A DNA stretch of 7,932 nucleotides, from the NCBI GenBank assembly GCA_946886545.1, contig CAMPIU010000127.1:1-7932 (forward strand), given 5' to 3'. Below the pieces are notes generated by a model. That model worked only from the letters and a program-made list of their open reading frames with translations, had not been told where the DNA came from and ran no database searches. The position numbers and the translations under genes are program-made. Origin of the DNA: an uncultured Flavobacteriales bacterium (GTDB lineage: Bacteria; Bacteroidota; Bacteroidia; Flavobacteriales; Crocinitomicaceae). Below are positions 7,314-7,932 of this stretch, one piece after another (position 1 is the first letter of the stretch; the number at the start of each line of letters is the position of its first letter).

Positions 7314-7355
7314 CTTATTTTGAGTTGTCATAGAGATATAAACAACAAAATAAGT
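7313..7355. repeat. Inverted repeat immediately upstream of the DUF2807 gene, possible 5'-UTR hairpin or operator
   Basis: ACTTATTTTG (7313-7322) is a perfect 10-bp inverted match to CAAAATAAGT (7346-7355). After a two-base bulge (AG, 7323-7324) the stem continues with TTGT (7325-7328) against ACAA (7342-7345), leaving a 13-nt loop. The right arm ends 4 nt before the ATG at 7360, so in an mRNA starting upstream the hairpin would sit on the ribosome-landing zone. It abuts the preceding G/C-stem inverted repeat, sharing base 7313, and the two hairpins can form side by side. As DNA it could be an operator overlapping the promoter. As RNA it could limit translation. The pairing is seen directly and the role is inferred. 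Confidence 0.55.
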
Positions 7356-7359
7356 CTTT

Positions 7360-7932
7360 ATGAAAAGTGTAAAATTAATGATTCCGGTACTTTTAATTCT
7401 TGTGACTTCATTCACATCTTGTAAGAAACACCTTTTTAATTCTATTAAAGGAAAGGGAGAAACAGTTACCGAGACCCGGAATTTGAGTGGTTTCAATAAA
7501 ATTTCATTATCAATTGACGGGGATCTGAGCTATGTGCAGGACTCGGTCTATTTCGTTGAGATTTCGGCACAGCAAAATGTTTTGAATGTGATTACAACTG
7601 AGATCGATGGTGGAAGATTGAAAATTGGGTCGAGTAAATGGATTCGTAAACACAATGGGATTAAAATTATTGTCCATTCTCCTGATATGCGTGAGATGGA
7701 TTTGAGCGGAAGTGGAAATATTGAATCATCAAGCGATATTTTAACTACAAATCTGGAATTAAACGTAAGTGGTTCGGGAAACATCACGCTAGCTTCAGTC
7801 CACACGGATGAGTTTGAAGTAAAAATCAGTGGCTCGGGAAATATTACGGTTTCAGGCGGAGCGGTAACCAACCAAAAAGCGACAATCAGCGGTTCAGGAG
7901 ATGTTGAAATGGATGATCTGACAGCGAATAAT
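7360..7932 (+). CDS. DUF2807 (head-GIN domain) lipoprotein, partial (continues beyond the right edge)
   Basis: The frame opens at the ATG at 7360 and stays open for 191 codons to the window end. Residues 1-21 are a lipoprotein signal peptide, MKSVKLMIP and a hydrophobic core ending in lipobox FTSC with the lipidated Cys at 21. KKH follows, with no acidic residues of the kind that send lipoproteins to the surface in this phylum. From about residue 40 (RNLSGFNKISLSIDGDLSYV) the sequence matches the start of the DUF2807 or 'head GIN' domain, a parallel beta-helix. Then come EIDGGRLKIGSS (81-92) and IKIIVHSPDMREMDLSGSGNI (101-121). Four SGSGN/D turns recur about every 20 residues (116, 137, 157, 177), one per helical rung. 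Proteins of this family are envelope-associated with no established biochemical function, and the adhesin label in family names is not well supported. The gene sits 88 bp after bioA behind two inverted repeats, so it is probably a separate transcription unit. Confidence 0.88.
   Translation, partial: MKSVKLMIPVLLILVTSFTSCKKHLFNSIKGKGETVTETRNLSGFNKISLSIDGDLSYVQDSVYFVEISAQQNVLNVITTEIDGGRLKIGSSKWIRKHNGIKIIVHSPDMREMDLSGSGNIESSSDILTTNLELNVSGSGNITLASVHTDEFEVKISGSGNITVSGGAVTNQKATISGSGDVEMDDLTANN
7705..7902 (+). repeat. Tandem SGSGN-type coding repeats in the DUF2807 gene
   Basis: Four copies of the peptide SGSGN or SGSGD start at codons 116, 137, 157 and 177, spaced 21, 20 and 20 codons. The copies are SGSGNIES, SGSGNITLA, SGSGNITVS and SGSGDVEMD. 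Codon choice differs between copies (AGC GGA AGT GGA; AGT GGT TCG GGA; AGT GGC TCG GGA; AGC GGT TCA GGA), so the peptide is conserved while the DNA is not. That points to old rung duplication held by selection on the fold rather than a recent DNA tandem repeat. Confidence 0.8.

Noticed and set aside
7548..7871. 107-codon open frame on the minus strand inside the DUF2807 gene
   Set aside because: It is antisense to a clearly recognisable lipoprotein gene and its predicted peptide has no family features. The repeat-rich sense strand keeps the antisense free of stops.
1..7932. CRISPR array, transposase, phage genes, tRNA or rRNA
   Set aside because: No regularly spaced direct repeats, insertion-sequence ends, mobile-element genes or cloverleaf/rRNA sequences were seen. 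Almost the whole window is covered by ordinary genes of similar composition.

Overview
The window reads as chromosomal DNA from a member of the Bacteroidota. The evidence is a TonB-dependent receptor with an N-terminal carboxypeptidase-regulatory-like domain, followed by a DUF4249 lipoprotein, a DUF2807 (head-GIN) lipoprotein, the near absence of Shine-Dalgarno sequences, and a TAnnTTTG-type -7 element before pheT. The gene mix and the moderate-to-low GC content suggest Flavobacteriales or a relative such as Crocinitomicaceae. That finer placement is inference and was not tested.

Layout: the minus strand (1-2727) carries a two-gene outer-membrane unit. A 797-aa TonB-dependent receptor comes first, followed with a 19-nt overlap by a DUF4249 lipoprotein that runs off the left edge. 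A 97-bp divergent intergenic region (2728-2824) separates this unit from rightward genes. These are pheT (phenylalanyl-tRNA synthetase beta subunit), a tiny ORF for a 32-residue signal-peptide-like product, bioD (dethiobiotin synthetase) and bioA (DAPA aminotransferase). The tiny ORF and bioD overlap by ATGA, and bioD and bioA overlap by 22 nt, so these three look translationally coupled. An 88-bp gap (7272-7359) holds two abutting inverted repeats. After it comes a DUF2807 lipoprotein gene that runs off the right edge and encodes a repeated SGSGN beta-helix motif.

How the genes work together: the receptor and DUF4249 protein probably form a cell-envelope uptake or binding unit with unknown substrate. 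BioA and BioD catalyse two consecutive biotin-synthesis steps (KAPA to DAPA to dethiobiotin). PheT is a housekeeping translation protein that needs PheS encoded elsewhere. The DUF2807 gene is functionally separate.

Most of the window is ordinary, and I do not see a convincing new multi-gene system. The parts most worth a second look are the unannotated 32-codon ORF coupled to bioD and the double inverted repeat ending 4 nt before the DUF2807 start codon.
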